From: Taxillus chinensis
Lineage: Eukaryota; Streptophyta; Magnoliopsida; Santalales; Loranthaceae
NCBI GenBank assembly: GCA_023512835.1
Contig: CM042087.1
Coordinates: 47,767,682-47,831,681, forward strand
Reading direction: 5' to 3'
Length of the DNA stretch: 64,000 nucleotides
Shown: one piece after another, positions 34,174-46,476 of the stretch
How positions within the stretch are numbered: position 1 is the stretch's first letter
Layout of the letters: each line of letters opens with the position of its first letter
Translations under genes and position numbers: made by a program
Notes under the pieces: model-generated
Databases searched by the model: none
The model's input: only the letters and a program-made list of their open reading frames with translations
Told to the model about the DNA's origin: nothing

Positions 34174-35040
34174 TTGATATTAGATATTATTGTCTTTATA
34201 TCTTTCTTATTTTTCCTTAATTAAGGTAAGTTTCGTCTTTTTGTTTAATTGTATATTTATTTATTTTGTAATACAATCAAAACCCTAACTGCTCCTCTGT
34301 TGTTTCTTTATTCTTCTCCTTCCCTATCTTTGCAAGTCTTTCTTCTTAATATATTTTCAACATCATTTGCAATTTCTAGCGATTGCAATTCTTTGGGTCA
34401 CCTATTATTATTATTGATATTTAATCTTCCTTTTCATTGTCATATGTTTATTATAGTAGCAATGGCGAAAAAAAAAAAAGATTATTCTCTTTAGTCTTTT
34501 AATGTGCAATCAAATTGACAAAAGTACCCGAGTTATGTATTGAAGAATGTTTTTGAAAGGCAAAATAATGTGGGGTTAGATCTCTCGACCTTTGTTAAGC
34601 CGAAATATGAAAAATATGAAGAAATTTTGGGGAAGCAAACAATTCAAAAATAATCACTTAGATCGAAATAAATATTCATACTCCTCAACGAAATAACATG
34701 AGCATTCAAGGAATTTATTTTGCATTGAATGATCTGTGACTGTGAGATCAATTATCTCTTACTAAATTTGACCAGTTACAGGCTTTTAAACCATACACTA
34801 ATAGTAGAGAAAGAAAAATATTTGGTTTAGTTTTTGATGGCTCTTGGAAATGATTTTAAAGGGCTTTATAAAATAATTTTACATTACAATCCTCTTTCAA
34901 AGACAATAAAAGTTGATTTGGTAGTTACCGAATTATTAATTGAAGAGATTTGTCTGAGGTCTCAATCTGACAAAGACAATATTGAGAATGGGATTCTCCC
35001 TACTCTTAACCCATATGATTTTATCGCTAGTCGCTACACA
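34174..35040 (+). mobile_element. Ty1/copia 5' remnant: LTR plus gag fragment
   Basis: 34174-34440 is LTR-like (GATATTAGATATTATTGTC, AATACAATCAAAACCCTAAC), the same family as the LTR at 10136. From about 34500 the + strand reads, with stops, as copia gag, best seen in the 69-codon frame at 34834 (MALGNDFKGLYKIILHYNPL, then a stretch starting ELLIEEICLRSQSDK). It ends near 35040, about 200 bp from the PMIR1 start codon. Confidence 0.6.
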
Positions 35041-35243
35041 TAACAAAAGTTTCAAATGTTCCTATGTTAGACTCCTTCGTGCCCTACAGTGATCGTGTTT
35101 GCCGAAAAGTTTCAAATGTTCCTTGCCACGCAACAACTTGACACTGCAATAGGTTACGTTTCGACAGGTTTCAATATTCGTTCGTTGTTTGACGAACAAC
35201 TTGGGAGTTCTCCGTACCGACCACTACGGAGGAGGAGAATACG

Positions 35244-38200
35244 ATGCTGTCGAAAGCTGATGTTAAGAAGCGAAGCGACAGGGATTCTTCCGGCGGCCAG
35301 AAGCTGTTGCGTGAAATCGATGCAATAAACAACGCCATCTACCCACGCCCAACAAAGCCAGTCACTTCGATTGCGACGCACAATTCCACATCCAAAATCC
35401 TAGGGAAACCCATGTCACCCGATCCAATACAACCAAACCCTCCTAGGCGTGTCGGCCAAGAGCAGCAGCAGCAGCAGCAACAAGAGGTAAACAGGAATAC
35501 GAAATCCCCCTCCTTCTGGAATTGGAAACAACCTCGGAGGGGGCTCTCCCATGTACGGAGCCGCAGGTTCAACTGCTCCTTCTCCCTCCTGGTCCATTCC
35601 ATCCATGGCCTGCCTCCAACCTTAAACGGCGTTAGTCTCCGCGTCCACTGGAAGAGGCGGGACGGTGAGCTGCTGACCCGCACGGCTAGGATTCTTCAAG
35701 GAACCGCTAAATTTGAGCAGAAATTGACCCATGTGTGCTCCGTTTACGGCTCCACGTCCGGGCCTCACCATTCGGCCAAGTACGAGGCCAAGCATTTCTT
35801 GCTTTTCCCCTCAATCCTCAGTGCTCCCGAGCTTGATCTGGGTAAGCACCGAGTTGATCTTACCCGCTTCCTTCCCATTACTTTGGGGGAATTGAATGAA
35901 GAGAAGAGGTCAGGGAAGTGGGCTACCAGTTTCAAGCTATCGGGCAAAGCCAGTGGGGCAGTGATGAATGTTAGCTTTGAGTATTTGGTGATGGGTGATA
36001 ATATGGTCGCGAAATCGCCTGAGGTGCTAAGACCAATGCCGGACGACAGGCATGTAACGCGTCGATCAGGAAGTCTCAAGGCGGGTAATGCGAGCCAAAT
36101 CTCTAGTGATTTAGCTCAAGCAGATGATATAAAATTTGTACATGAGGTTCTATCTGTGCCGAGATTGGTGCTGTCTAGTTCTGTGAATCTCCTGCATGAA
36201 AAGCTAGACGCCCCAGTTGATTGCAAGCCCGAACTTGATGTTTCCACTGTTGGCTTTGAACCCGTACAACCGATGAAAGAGTCATCGCCAGATTTGGGTA
36301 ATGATAAATCTGAGAACTTTTATGTGGTCAATAGTGAGCTCTCTGTGATAGAACATGGGGTAGATGTAGTAGAACTGCCTTGCAGGAGTCAGGTGAAGTC
36401 TGCTGATGTTAGTTTAAGAGCTGTTGTAGAAGATAGAGATGGAATGGGATTGCCTTCAAGGGAATGGGTGAAATATGATGAAGTTACTGTAAAACCTTGC
36501 CAGGGTTGTTCCATAGGCAGCTCTGTGGCAATCTGTGAGGAGGAGAATGAGCTTCCTCTGCAAATCAGAGAAGTTAGGACCTTCGGAGATAAACTTGTCA
36601 CAGGTGAATGCAGTTCCAAAGAAGAGATTTGCACGACAGAATTAGTCGTGAAAGAAACAGAGTCAGCTTTAAATACTGTGTCAAATCTGGAGGATGCAGG
36701 GTTGGAGTCTCCAGAAGAACAAGAGAATTGCTCGTGTAGGGTATCCAGTTTTAAAATAACTGAGAGCTTGAATGACGTTACTGAATCAGTGGCTACTGAG
36801 TTCTTGAACATGATGGAGATGGAGCAGCACAGTTTGATTGGCTCGAACTTTGAAAGTGAGCCTGAGTCGCCACGAGAGCGTCTCCTCAGACAGTTTGAGA
36901 AAGACATCCTGGACAGCGGCTGCGATTTATTTGATTTTGGTCTCAGTGAAGAAGATCAAGTAGAATTAAGCCAAGATGCTCCAACGTGTTCTGGGCGGGG
37001 AAGCTCTTCTGGGGATTTTGAAACTTTGGTTCAGGATGCTGCAGAGGAGCACCTGATAGCGGCTCAGACACAGCCGAGGAAAACAAGGGCAGAGATCTTG
37101 GAAATTTTGGAGGCTGAAGCAGTAATGAGTGAATGGGGCTTGAAGTTGAAAGCCTTTCAGTGTTCTTCTCCACCCAACAGTTCCATTGGCTTGGGTAGTC
37201 TGATTAACATTCCTCCTGAAGTTCCTCTCCAGTTGCCTCCAATTGGTGACGGCTTGGGTGCATTTGTTGAGACTGAGAATGGAGTATTTCTACTATCCAT
37301 GAATCCTGCACTATTAAGGAGATCTAAAAGTGGAGGAAGCTTGATCGTGCAGGTTTCTAGACCAGTGGTGGTGCCAGCCGAAATGGGATCTGGTACATTG
37401 GAGGTCTTGCAGGATTTGGCCTTGGTCGGGATTGAAAAGCTCTCTACGCAGGCATATAAGTTGATGCCTCTGCAAGATATTACTGACTCTACAATGCAAC
37501 AGATGGCATGGGAAGCTGCACCTAGTTTACAGCCACCCGAGAAGTTTACTAGTCTTGCCATTGCTCATCAAAATCTGAATAACTCAAGCTCAGTGGAAAA
37601 GCAGTTAGACTCGGAATTTGTATCCTTGGAAGAACTTGCTCCTCTGGCTATGGACAAGATTGGAGCGCTCTCAATTGGGGGATTGAAAATACAGTCCGGG
37701 TTTTCAGATGAAGACGTGCCTTTGAATGTCAACTCACAGTCTATCATGGAAATCTCATCCCTGGAAAGCAGGACTAACAGCAGATGTTCCTCAGGTTTGG
37801 AAGGAGCTGCTGGATTTCAACTCCTGGACATAAAAGCAAGTGGTGATGATAGCATTGATGGGTTGATTGGCCTATCCATGACGCTTGATGAATGGATGAG
37901 GCTGGATGCAGGTGAAATTGATGACGAAATCAGTGACCGGACTTCAAAAATTCTTGCAGCTCATCATGCTACGGACTCGACTTGTGGAGGGTTGAAGGTG
38001 CAGAAGGAGATAGGAAAGAGCTCTAAAAATAAGTGTGGTTTGTTGGGGAATAACTTCACAGTAGCTCTAATGGTGCAGCTGCGAAATCCACAACAGAACA
38101 ATGAGCCTGTTGGTACGGCAATGCTCGCGCTCATTCAAGTGGAGAGAGTGTTTGTCACACAAAAGCCTAAAGTGTATCGCACAGTTCCAGGGTCGTGGAT

Positions 38201-38525
38201 TTCAAAAGAAGGAAATTCTGAGCTAGCTGCAAAAGATAAAAGAGAAGAGACAAAGGAAGAGAAAAGTTTGGAAAAGGGGATTGTTCAGTTCAAAATTAAT
38301 GAAGTTCACGTTGTGGGTGTGAAGACTGAGGTTGGTAATAAGAAGAAGCTTTGGGGTACTACAACACAGCAGCAATCCGGGTCTCGCTGGCTGCTTGCTA
38401 ACGGAATGGGGAAGAACAATAAGTGTCCTTTGATGAAGCCCAAGGCCGCAAATGGATTGTCAGGGAATAGGTTGTGGAGCATCTCTGGTCAGAAATCACA
38501 TACGCTGGCAGCCCAGAAACCATAA
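35244..38525 (+). CDS. PMIR1: PLASTID MOVEMENT IMPAIRED 1-RELATED 1-like protein
   Basis: A single uninterrupted frame of 1,093 aa; Arabidopsis PMIR1 is slightly longer. The start is chosen at MLSKADVKKRSDRDSSGGQK because the following KLLREIDAINNAIY is the conserved N-terminus. Seen: a short poly-Gln (about 73-80); an NT-C2 domain (about 107-250, FNCSFSLLVHSIHGLPP to FEYLVMG); a long acidic, low-complexity middle; then conserved blocks SPRERLLRQFEKDILDSGCDLFDF (in two parts, about 545-565), a block starting EMGSGTLEVLQDLALVGIEK (about 707), EPVGTAMLALIQVERVF (about 953-970) and WGTTTQQQSGSRWLLANGMG (about 1036). The C-terminal blocks favour PMIR1 over the shorter PMI1. The family acts with actin in chloroplast and nuclear positioning. 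The gene is convergent with the Alfin-like gene downstream. Confidence 0.93.
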   Translation: MLSKADVKKRSDRDSSGGQKLLREIDAINNAIYPRPTKPVTSIATHNSTSKILGKPMSPDPIQPNPPRRVGQEQQQQQQQEVNRNTKSPSFWNWKQPRRGLSHVRSRRFNCSFSLLVHSIHGLPPTLNGVSLRVHWKRRDGELLTRTARILQGTAKFEQKLTHVCSVYGSTSGPHHSAKYEAKHFLLFPSILSAPELDLGKHRVDLTRFLPITLGELNEEKRSGKWATSFKLSGKASGAVMNVSFEYLVMGDNMVAKSPEVLRPMPDDRHVTRRSGSLKAGNASQISSDLAQADDIKFVHEVLSVPRLVLSSSVNLLHEKLDAPVDCKPELDVSTVGFEPVQPMKESSPDLGNDKSENFYVVNSELSVIEHGVDVVELPCRSQVKSADVSLRAVVEDRDGMGLPSREWVKYDEVTVKPCQGCSIGSSVAICEEENELPLQIREVRTFGDKLVTGECSSKEEICTTELVVKETESALNTVSNLEDAGLESPEEQENCSCRVSSFKITESLNDVTESVATEFLNMMEMEQHSLIGSNFESEPESPRERLLRQFEKDILDSGCDLFDFGLSEEDQVELSQDAPTCSGRGSSSGDFETLVQDAAEEHLIAAQTQPRKTRAEILEILEAEAVMSEWGLKLKAFQCSSPPNSSIGLGSLINIPPEVPLQLPPIGDGLGAFVETENGVFLLSMNPALLRRSKSGGSLIVQVSRPVVVPAEMGSGTLEVLQDLALVGIEKLSTQAYKLMPLQDITDSTMQQMAWEAAPSLQPPEKFTSLAIAHQNLNNSSSVEKQLDSEFVSLEELAPLAMDKIGALSIGGLKIQSGFSDEDVPLNVNSQSIMEISSLESRTNSRCSSGLEGAAGFQLLDIKASGDDSIDGLIGLSMTLDEWMRLDAGEIDDEISDRTSKILAAHHATDSTCGGLKVQKEIGKSSKNKCGLLGNNFTVALMVQLRNPQQNNEPVGTAMLALIQVERVFVTQKPKVYRTVPGSWISKEGNSELAAKDKREETKEEKSLEKGIVQFKINEVHVVGVKTEVGNKKKLWGTTTQQQSGSRWLLANGMGKNNKCPLMKPKAANGLSGNRLWSISGQKSHTLAAQKP

Positions 38526-39577
38526 TTATGGAATCTGGATATCATTTTTCCCCAGTAAAATTACCAGGTTGTGTTGAGAGTTCCTTTTTCCTTTATATAT
38601 AAGCCTTCCTGCACGGAGGGAGGGTTAGGGAAGGAAAGGAGAATGAAGATCAACTTCTGTCGTCCATATGCCTCGTCATGTATTAGTTATATCTTCTTTT
38701 CCCACACCCCCTTGAGTTGCAAATTTATTTGTTTATTTTCAATCAATAATCCAAAAAATGTCTTGCCATTACTTAATACTTCATATGCAAATAATATTAC
38801 TTCCTTTATCTCTATAAAAAAAACAAAGTGCTTCATTAGCTTTTTTTTCCACGGTTCAACTTCAACCTATGTTCGTTTTCATTGGATTGATGGTGGCTGG
38901 GCCTCACTGCATGCATTTCTTGTGAAAGGGAGATAATTGACGGGGAAAGTAATGCAACATTTTAGCAGAAAAAAATGAAGTAATGTGGAGTACTGCAATT
39001 AGCATTTCTATCGTTGCAGAAATACACAACCCTGTTTCAAAAAAAAATCATAATTCTACAGGGATTTAAGGAGTACCTAAAATTTATTTGCCTGCCCGCA
39101 ACAATGACGAAAGCGGATTAATGGCAAATTCAGCTCTGAAAGAAGCCAAATCTGTTTCTGAACGACACCCAAATGAACATAATTACTGATTTTGCAGGTC
39201 CACGTTCTAGACTATGCAAATGGTGATTCCACAAGGCCAAAGTTCCAGGAACATTTCATGCTATTACTAATGCCAATTCACCAAATACAAAGCAAATCAG
39301 TTGAACAAATACGAGGCATAATAATAGCCCATGACATTATTTGAGATGTAGACAAATTAGTCAGCAAGTCATTTTCCCATACTCATAAGGTAGCACTTCA
39401 GATTAAAAAGAAATACCCCCACTAGGACGAATAAACTACAAAACATGTCCGGTGCCTGAAACCATTTCTTTCATGGCATACAAGACAATGGCAAATAAAA
39501 CTTTGACTAACTAACTAGACGGTTAACAGAAACCAACTTGAGAGAAATAAAAGGTCGTGGGCTGATCTGCCCAGTTA
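38526..39577. other. Convergent 3' region between PMIR1 and Alfin-like gene
   Basis: Holds the 3' UTRs and terminators of two genes pointing at each other; no extra gene. AATAAT/ATAAA-type signals occur near 38740-38820 on + but none is decisive. Confidence 0.6.
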
Positions 39578-42500
39578 TCAAACACGCGCTCTCTTGTTGC
39601 TGCAGGTTGGGCACTTGTACTGCTTGATGTGCTCAGCCCTTGCAGGGGTGATCTTCACACACTTGCCGTGAAACCACCTTTCACATATGTCACAGCAGAT
39701 CCAGAATTCATCGGTAGCATAGTTCTCACTACATGCCCCACACAAGGTATCCCCATGCTCCTCCTCTTCCTCTTCTTCTAATCCTTCTTCCACATCCTTT
39801 GGCTGCATCACCTTTGAATATTTGCCCTGGGAATCTGACACCCGCTGTTTTGTCCACCAAGGAAAAAAGATAGTGCATAGTTGCAAATAAGTGCTACGAC
39901 ATTAACTCAACATTTAACGCCTAATTGATGAAATGAAGCAAAGGGATTTGAGTCACATCATGGTCTTGGCATGACACTATTGAAAATAAAATCACCAAGA
40001 ATAACTATGACATGAGCTCCTGGCAACAGTTTTAGTTAGCTATATTGAAAATTGGTCATGCACACAATTATTGCACAAATTGGTAGTACTATATGACAAC
40101 ATTTTTAGAAATTAATTAAATAAGCAAGAGAAGAAACAAACAGAGAACACATTAAAAAAATACCTTACGAACTTCCAAGGATTTAGATCTAACCAAATTT
40201 CATGTGTAAGCGTGCACCATGACAGAAGGTCCACAAAGTACTAGCAAAAATTCAGACTTTTATTCTTCAACCTTATGCAGATTTTAAATTGGAACTTTTC
40301 ATATGAAAAACTGAAAAGGTGGTGACATATTAAATTACCGAGTACAATACAAAGATGAATAGCAATATTGGCAGGCATTGCTAAGAACAATTTCCAAAAG
40401 GTAAAGAAGCTGTGTATCAGAAGTCAAACGCATGATACGTGTTCTTGGGGCATAAGTTCAGAAAAAACCAACATAAATTCACATGATAATCTTTGAAGAC
40501 AAAGAACACAGACTTCCATGAGAAAGTTAGGCTTGGATAAGTGTGAAGGTTGTTCCCGCTATACCATGGTTCAGAATTTGCCAATCCATCTATAATGGAA
40601 AAAAGAAACTAAGATAACTGTGCCTGACATTGATTCAGCTTATTTCAATAGTTATAAATATAGACAAATAAAGAAAATTTCCTCACCACTTTTGAGTTGG
40701 ATTTGGATTTGTTGCTGCTATGATTTGAAACTGATGATTTCTCCTTTACTTGCTTTTTCACATTTCCAGTTACAACTTCAAATATTGTTGGAAGATCGTT
40801 TATCATGCTGAAGAGACGTTTTCTACATTTATTGAAAGTTTGTTTTAGGAATCTAATGAAATATAAGAATTAGGCAGTCGAAAGCCCAACAAAATAAAGG
40901 GATAGAATGGATAGCTGGGATTCTTGGGATTCTAAAACATGAAACACATAACACAAATTTGAAAGATGTGCAGCCAAAGCATTGCTTCAATGCAATAAAA
41001 AAACTAAAATTAATCCCAATGTTAAGCGTAGCAGTAGATTGCAGTGATATTTAGCACATCATCTTTTCGAGGTGATCATCAGAAAAGCCATCCAGCTTCT
41101 AGGAGAGAATAGTTCTCTCAAAATAAGCTATCCAAAATTAGTCAAATTTCTGCTCAAAACTCAACTTCTGAAATTTAAATCCAAATTATCAACGATATGC
41201 AAGTATTTTTGGCTCTTCGTCTATTTATGAATTCAACTTTTTCTTAATATTTTTCAGTAGCTCATCCACCTAACTTTCTGCCAATCATAGTCCACGATAC
41301 AGCTTAACAATTCCAATTTAATAGGCCAATACAAGAATCTATAATAGTCATGTCAAGCAAAGAAATACTTAAATCGTCAAGAAAGCATCATCAAAAAAAT
41401 CACTAACAGATAAAGTATCTCCATAGGACAGTATCTCATGTAAAACACACCCTTTTCAAAGAAGAAAATGATTCACCGGGCTTTGAGCAGTTATCATTAA
41501 GATACAGTCAGAATAGTTTGAAGTAAATCAGCTCCACTAAAAGGAACAGTACCATTGCATTTGATGACACGGCAACAAATTTGAAAACATGCAATCCATC
41601 AATATCAAAATAACAATGTTTCATAATGAAGCTTCGTTCAAACAAGCAAGACTAGGAAATGCAGTGTAAGTAGAAAAAAACGTACCTGTCAGCTTTATCA
41701 AAACCAAATCTAGCGCCAAAGTAAAAGGCCACAGAAAGCAACCATGCATCACTGTGGACAGCAACAAGTGACAACCAGTCTTTTTCTTGCATTCCATCTC
41801 TAGCAAAATTAATGCCTAAGGCAGGTTCAGGGAGTTCAGGAGGCACTTCTTCAGCTGGTAAATTAACTTCCCACAACTCATTGGGAAATCCATACAAGCA
41901 AAGATTCTCTTTATCTACAAGGCATACCAGCCAGTCAACTAAACAGCCAGTGGGATATTGTTATAGTGATGGCGTGTAAAAAACAGATCATAAGGGGGGA
42001 GAGGAAAGTTGAAATAACAGAACCCCTATAGCCACAGACATAATAAAACATGACTAATGTGGCAATACTAATGTATCAATATCAATTACACTTTCATTCT
42101 CTTTTACTTTTTGCATTCACCTGGCAGGTGAGAAGATTGAGGCCTAGCAGGTTTTTCGAGGCATAACCAGACAGAGCAGTTTTGGAGAGTTACCCTCTGG
42201 CAATCTTTTAGGTGCTTTGGGAGGAATGGAAGTGCTGGATTTTTGATAAATTATAGAAGATTATGGAGTCTGTTTTAACTTTTAAGATATTGTGGTGTGT
42301 TGTAATATTTTTTGCTCGGAAGGGATTTTGCATCTCAGCCGCTTTTTGTTCAAGTAACTTTACCGATAACTTGCTGGTTAATAAAGTTATTTATTTCTGA
42401 CAAAAAAAATGGATTCACCCAGCATAATTAGAACTCAATGTGACATTATCCAATGCCTTTACCAATATCATAGCAATCCATGCATTTTACTAAGCCTATT

Positions 42501-43626
42501 TTTTTATTTTTTTTTATTTTGATAAGTAAAAGACCCATGGAAAACTTGGAAAGGAAATTTCTATAACATTATGTGTGGCTTCATGTGGGCAGACAAATAA
42601 AGTAGGTACCTTAAGAAAGTAGGTCCAATTATAGTACCTAATGCAAAAGAATACACATGTCTAAAATTGTATATAGAAATTCGAAATTTTGCCATAAGAA
42701 GGAATTTAAAAAGACAAGCATAATGGACAACAAAGAAAAAAAGATACAGTGAAGTAATGTAGAACGAGAGTTGCACACAGATATTACAAAGTAACATATA
42801 ATATAACCACGAGAATTTCAATAATTTTGCATTAAAAACAATGAGGAAAAAATGCTCCAGGATATATGGCCGCTAGTTAGAAATTGTAAAGGCTAAGGCC
42901 TCAGGCTAGCGCAGCAGTAGAACTTAGGTACAAAGGCAGGATTGCACAGCAAATGTATAATAGCAAAAAAAGTCAAAAATCTTGTCTCATCAAACACTGA
43001 ACTTTAATATATGTAATAATCACATCTAACAGTAACACAGAAGGTCAGATTACACGATCACCACATAAACAAACAATAAAAATTGACACCTACGCAGAGA
43101 AGACCTGCATACACCGAAAAGCTAATCAAATAAATTTATGCATCTTTTTTTAAATAATGTACATGAAATGGGTATTATGCAGATGTAATACTTACTATAT
43201 CAGTAACTTACACTACTAGAAAAGAAAAGGAAAAGAAAAATCAACGATGACGAAAACCAGAAATAACAAGACAATAGCGCGAATTTTGAATTATGTACAA
43301 TTGACTTTAAATACAGATATGAAGAGGTCAGCGAAGATGCAAACCCTAACCAGGATTACACTGGTGATAAAAATCCTCTACGTCTGCAAGAAAATTTTAG
43401 AAATAGAGAAGCACGTTAGAGCGCAGAAAAAGGCCGATTCGAAACCCTAGAATTCAAAGGCCGACGAGATCAGGAATCAATGAAGCGAAAGAAAATCGGA
43501 AAGAGAGGAAACGAGAGAAAATCCATTACCGGTGGTGAGGGCTTTGATCATGCCGGTTCTTCGGCCCTTGAAATCCCTGAAAACTTCCTCCACCGTCCGA
43601 GGACTGAACTGTGTTCCTCCATCCAT
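39578..43626 (-). CDS. Alfin-like PHD finger protein
   Basis: Four exons found on the - strand: 43626-43530 ([20 protein letters not shown] to ALTT), 41914-41686 ([20 protein letters not shown] to FGFDKADR), 40822-40687 ([19 protein letters not shown] to SNSKV) and 39844-39578 ([12 protein letters not shown] to the PHD finger). All joints have GT-AG ends and compatible phases. The PHD shows the C4HC3 pattern ([34 protein letters not shown]), which in this plant family binds H3K4me3; the N-terminal part is the Alfin domain. The joined frame gives 242 aa, 11 fewer than usual: the 33-nt exon encoding the conserved VEEFYQQCDP segment could not be found in the 1.6-kb first intron. The phases on both sides would let it be skipped in frame. 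The function is nuclear chromatin reading; which AL paralogue is not clear. Confidence 0.9.
42122..42412 (+). mobile_element. 5'-truncated LINE in Alfin-like first intron
   Basis: Flanked by ATTCACC direct repeats (42115-42121 and 42413-42419) and ending in A8 on +, as expected for target-primed insertion. One + frame reads like the C-terminal end of a plant L1-type ORF2 ([13 protein letters not shown], then [13 protein letters not shown]), with one stop. It is opposite in orientation to the host gene. Confidence 0.65.
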
Positions 43627-45414
43627 GCCTGCAAAGAACCCTCACACAGACAAACACACACACCCACACACTCTCTCTCTCTTTCTCTCTTGTTTTTCTT
43701 CACCGAGAAAGAAAGAGATTGTACAAGTAAATGAAATCGAAGAAGAAGAAGACAGACGATGGTTTCGAATAATTCTTAAATTAGAGATTTAAGAAGCGAC
43801 GGCGAAGTGAGGAGAGACGATTAAACCCAGAAGGACTGCGACGGAGCAGAAGCGAAGGCAAAAGCAGGGAAAGCGAAGAGAGAGAGAGAACAGTCGTAAG
43901 TATCATAATATATACTTGACTTCCTAGCTATTATAATTAATTACTAAAATTAACAAAGCAAGCCTAAAATTAACATGATATATGATTACGTAAGGCATTA
44001 GTAAAATAAAAAAAATGATTTTGACTTTTGCTTAAATTGTCATATCATCATAAAATAATATCAATTCTCGTATTTATCCCTATTTCGAAAAATACGGTGT
44101 CGCCCCGCTTGTTCTTAATATTTACCCGCCCCCAAGTCATTCCTCTTCCCTGATTCCCTCCCTCTTTTCCTTCCAGAAATCACAACATCGATCAGTTGGC
44201 GTTCCCTTCACCCCTCCCTCCCAGATGCGGCAGCAGAGGCGTCTGCCATTCCTCACACATGTCACCTCCCTCCCTCCTCCCTTTCCCAGCGGTGCCCTCA
44301 CCTTTGCTTCCCCCACGTCGCCCTCTCCCTTGCTTCTCCCACGTCGCGACCTCCCCCCTCCCTCCCTCACTCAATAATGCCCTTGCCCCTCCCTTCCCAC
44401 AGCGGCACCCTCCTCCCATCACTCCCCACCAGGCATGTTAAACAGGGCAGAGGCCCGCAAGCCGCACGGACTAACCCGTAATATGAGCTAGGTCTGGCTC
44501 ATAATTTTTAGTAACAACGGGCTTATACGGATCCACAGGCTATGGTTTAAACGGGTTTAACACGCACGGATACGGGTTAGTCCAGAACCCAAACTCACAT
44601 CCGACCCATCAAGCCCCCTAGCCCTGGCTACTCACGTTCACATAGACCCGCACACCTCACCCAGACCTACACCCAGCCCATCAAGGCCCTTGCTGCCCTC
44701 CCCCTTGACTACAGGAAGTTGATTAAACGTTAAATGCAGGAAGATATTAGGAATTAGGGATTAGAAATTTAGAATTTGAGGATGATATAAGATAAAGGGT
44801 AAATTGAGAAAAATAACATATCAGGAAAAAAATAATATAGGTTGTCTCTAAGTAGTCTGCTTTATTTACTAGTTTAACCTTAAAAGGAGTTTCCTTTGTT
44901 TGGTCCAATAATTGTGAGCAGATTTTCAGTCAGTTAAATGCCCAATTGACCTCACACCCATTCTTATCCTTCCATAGGAGGGTGTTCTCTATATGATCTA
45001 TTGTAATGCTTCCAAAGTGGAACTAGTTTATATGTTAATACATAATAATAGGTGATTGTTTATGGCTCTCTAAAGTTGAGACCTTATAATAAAAACTACC
45101 TTATGCATGACCTAGAGTTCACTATAGTTATCTTTGGACTAAAGAGTTGGTAACAATATTTGTTGATAAAGAAGTTTCTAGTGTATACATACAACAAATG
45201 TTTACATTGAAGAGTTGGTAGCATCGATCTTGATGTGTGCCTTGTGTTTAGTTGTCCATTCTTATCTTTGTTTTTTACCTAAATTTCTTTTTATACTTTA
45301 TTGCCTTTTTCTACTATTTATAGCTTCATAAGAATGAAGGATCTGTCTTCGAGGCACTCTAACAAGTTGTCATACTGAAAGTCCATGTAAGTCTGCATCC
45401 AGATTTAATAATTA
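43627..45414. other. Alfin-like upstream region and gene-free DNA
   Basis: 43627-43900 is the 5' UTR/promoter side of the Alfin-like gene with GA/CT-rich runs (43670-43690, 43878-43895). 44110-44430 is a pyrimidine-rich, GC-rich low-complexity patch on +. 44430-44640 (CAGGCATGTTAAACAGGGC, then ACGGGTTTAACACGCACGG) resembles the terminal part of hAT-type non-autonomous elements, but the ends are not defined. No further gene. Confidence 0.5.
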
Positions 45415-45419
45415 GTAAC

Positions 45420-46476
45420 TGTTAGAACTTTGAGTTGACTAGATAGAATTATGGTAGATGAAACTGTCAAAGTTAACAAAGCTAACAATGTTCGAAGTTA
45501 GCTAAGTGCTGGAACAATCGATCCTCTTATCAAATCAAGTTTATTATTATATAATCGAATCAAATTATTCAAATGATACAATTGAAGAACTATTTGTTAA
45601 TAGATGATATAAGACTTACAAGATTTCGATAGTTTTTCTCGAAAATACCGAAGAGATTCGATGATAGGGGAAGGACACAACATAAAACCATTGAGACTAT
45701 TCATCAAAAAAACTTGCTCGAAGAAAGATTCGAAGAACTCATTCGAAGATGATTGATGAGGGTTCTGTGTCAAAAGAGTCATCGAGTCAACAGGTTTGAT
45801 ACCAAGAGATTCGAAGTAACATTCAAAAGACTTCAGACTTCAGTACAGAAATTCATCGATACTACATGTTTGATGGAAGACTCAATACAAGACTCGATGA
45901 AGATATTCAATGAAGTCAGTTGTCATCTGAGACTACATGTTCGATGAAGAGATTTGAAGAAAAGATTCGAGATACTAGATTTTACAAGGTTAATCATCTC
46001 AACACCGTCATAGTTGAAGCTATCTAGTCAAGAAAAAGGAAATATTGATAAAGTTTTTAAAATATTCATCAAATATGTTTCTTGCTTTAGTTGGTAGACT
46101 TTTATGTATAAATAGATAAGAGCATGAGATGTTATTAATAGTTGTGAGGATTGGTGAAGATTATTGAGAGTTGTTCAAGAAGTTTAAGTTGTTCATTATT
46201 ATAACTTGAGTTAAATATCATGAATATGGATTATGTGTCTCTAATCAATGAGTGCTTCTTATATTAGTTGTTTAAGAAACTCTAATCATAAATAAGTTAT
46301 ACAATATTTGTATTAGTTCTTTTATTGAATATATATTTTTGTTACGTTGAGAAAACATCTTGTAATTGTCTTCTGCGTTTTGTTTACAAAATCTGTTTTA
46401 TGAATCTCATCATTTGATAAAAAGATCTTTCAAAAGAAGTTTATTCACCTCCCTCTAGACTTCAAGGGACCTAACA
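45420..46476 (+). mobile_element. Solo LTR, 1,057 bp
   Basis: Begins TGTTAGAACTTTGAG and ends GGGACCTAACA, so it has the inverted TGTTAG/CTAACA termini of LTRs. It is flanked by an exact 5-bp target duplication GTAAC (45415-45419 and 46477-46481). A TATA-like TGTATAAATAGATAAG lies near 46113. No second LTR or internal region exists, so it arose by LTR-LTR recombination. The parent family is not in the window. Confidence 0.9.

Noticed and set aside
35339..37561. - strand frames of up to 172 codons within PMIR1
   Set aside because: Antisense shadows of a conserved 1,093-codon gene.
42882..42960. Possible tRNA-derived SINE (TAGCGCAGCAGTAGAA resembles a pol III A box) or degenerate small Alfin-like exon
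   Set aside because: No B box, tail or target duplication for a SINE; the exon reading gives FYCCAS with no match to the conserved QQCDP residues and no good donor site.
44137..44441. Overlapping frames on both strands in a GC-rich patch
   Set aside because: Low-complexity CCCTCC repeats keep all frames open; no domain or codon pattern.
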